A DNA stretch of 23,232 nucleotides. Origin: Acidobacteriota bacterium. Lineage in GTDB: Bacteria > Acidobacteriota > Vicinamibacteria > Vicinamibacterales > JACQTH01. The notes beneath the pieces were generated by a model. The model searched no databases. It was not told the DNA's origin and was given only the letters and a program-made list of their open reading frames with translations. A program made the translations under genes and the position numbers. The stretch spans positions 1 to 23,232 of the forward strand of contig JACQTH010000422.1 of the NCBI GenBank assembly GCA_016210935.1. Reading direction: 5' to 3'. Positions within the stretch are counted from its first letter, which is position 1. Each line of letters opens with the position of its first letter. Of the stretch, positions 22,917 through 23,232 are shown piece by piece.

Positions 22917-23232
22917 ATGATGTCTGTGCGTCGCGCTACTGCTGCAGGGGCCCTGGCCCTCGTCGCGTTCTTGTCGTTCGGCCTCGGTGCCTTCAGCGCG
23001 GGACGCGCGGGGCAGGCCTTCGAGGCAGAAGCGACCCTGCGCGCGCTTCGCGCGGAAGTGGCCGCGATGAAGCAGGCACAGACGCTCACGCCGTTCGGGA
23101 CATCCGGGCGGGAGCCGGCCGCCGTCCCGGCTTCATCCGAGTTGCGCGCCACCGTCGTGGACGAAGTGAAGCGCCAGCTGCGGGAAGAGATGGGACTCCT
23201 CCCCCTGCAGCTCCTGCGCGATCGCAAGGAGA
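22917..23232 (+). CDS. Membrane-anchored or secreted coiled-coil protein, 5' part
   Basis: The frame opens with two ATGs and stays open to the window end (105 codons), so the gene is cut. I do not recognise it. The N-terminus is MMSVRRATAAGALALVAFLS followed by FGLGAFSAGRAGQ: two arginines then a hydrophobic stretch, either a signal peptide or an uncleaved anchor. Residues about 33-53 (FEAEATLRALRAEVAAMKQA) have heptad-like charge spacing consistent with a short coiled coil. A Pro/Ala/Gly-rich linker (PFGTSGREPAAVPASSE) and a second helical, charged segment (VVDEVKRQLREEMGLL) follow. The promoter and ribosome-binding site upstream support it as a real gene transcribed separately from mutL. 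A periplasmic or envelope location is likely; the function is not visible. Confidence 0.72.
   Translation, partial: MMSVRRATAAGALALVAFLSFGLGAFSAGRAGQAFEAEATLRALRAEVAAMKQAQTLTPFGTSGREPAAVPASSELRATVVDEVKRQLREEMGLLPLQLLRDRKE

Overview
The window is GC-rich, densely packed bacterial chromosome carrying mostly housekeeping genes. Start codons are mixed (ATG, GTG, TTG) and many neighbours overlap by 4 bases or sit within 10 bases. A two-subunit glycyl-tRNA synthetase, a MutL of the endonuclease type and the gene complement suggest a free-living Gram-negative-like lineage. An Acidobacteriota (Vicinamibacteria-like) origin is my best guess, but it rests on general resemblance only. No rRNA, tRNA, CRISPR array, transposase or prophage gene is visible.

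Layout. (1) 1-3569, plus strand: the 3' end of a gamma-carbonic-anhydrase-like gene, a palindromic heptamer-repeat element, then hisS and aspS. (2) 3570-7313, plus: a candidate promoter followed by phoH, ybeY, a CorC/CNNM-type membrane protein and era, the last three joined by short overlaps. This is a conserved ribosome-maturation and RNA-quality cluster. (3) 7314-11559: a 371-base gene-free stretch, a large hybrid sensor kinase (REC-PAS-PAS-HisKA-HATPase-REC) on plus and a convergent M20-family amidohydrolase on minus. (4) 11560-22747, plus: mgtE, recO, glyQ, glyS, ppdK, corA, mutL and a small two-helix membrane protein, mostly tightly spaced. (5) 22744-23232: a good sigma70-like promoter, a leader with a hairpin, and the start of an anchored or secreted coiled-coil protein that runs off the window.

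How the genes relate. Three aminoacyl-tRNA synthetases (His, Asp, Gly), YbeY and Era serve translation. RecO and MutL serve DNA repair. PPDK handles pyruvate/PEP interconversion. Three separate Mg2+-type transport families (CorC/CNNM, MgtE, CorA) occur within 15.5 kb.

The most unusual signal is not a gene. Short-period GC-rich repeat arrays occur at four places. Facing period-7 arrays lie in front of hisS. A second pair of facing period-7 arrays lies in frame inside ybeY and accounts for about 29 extra residues next to the catalytic region. Period-9 arrays lie before glyS and inside the 5' end of ppdK, where they encode a Gly/Ala/Arg-rich N-terminal extension. This looks like a dispersed, partly palindromic element family that tolerates or exploits insertion into essential genes.
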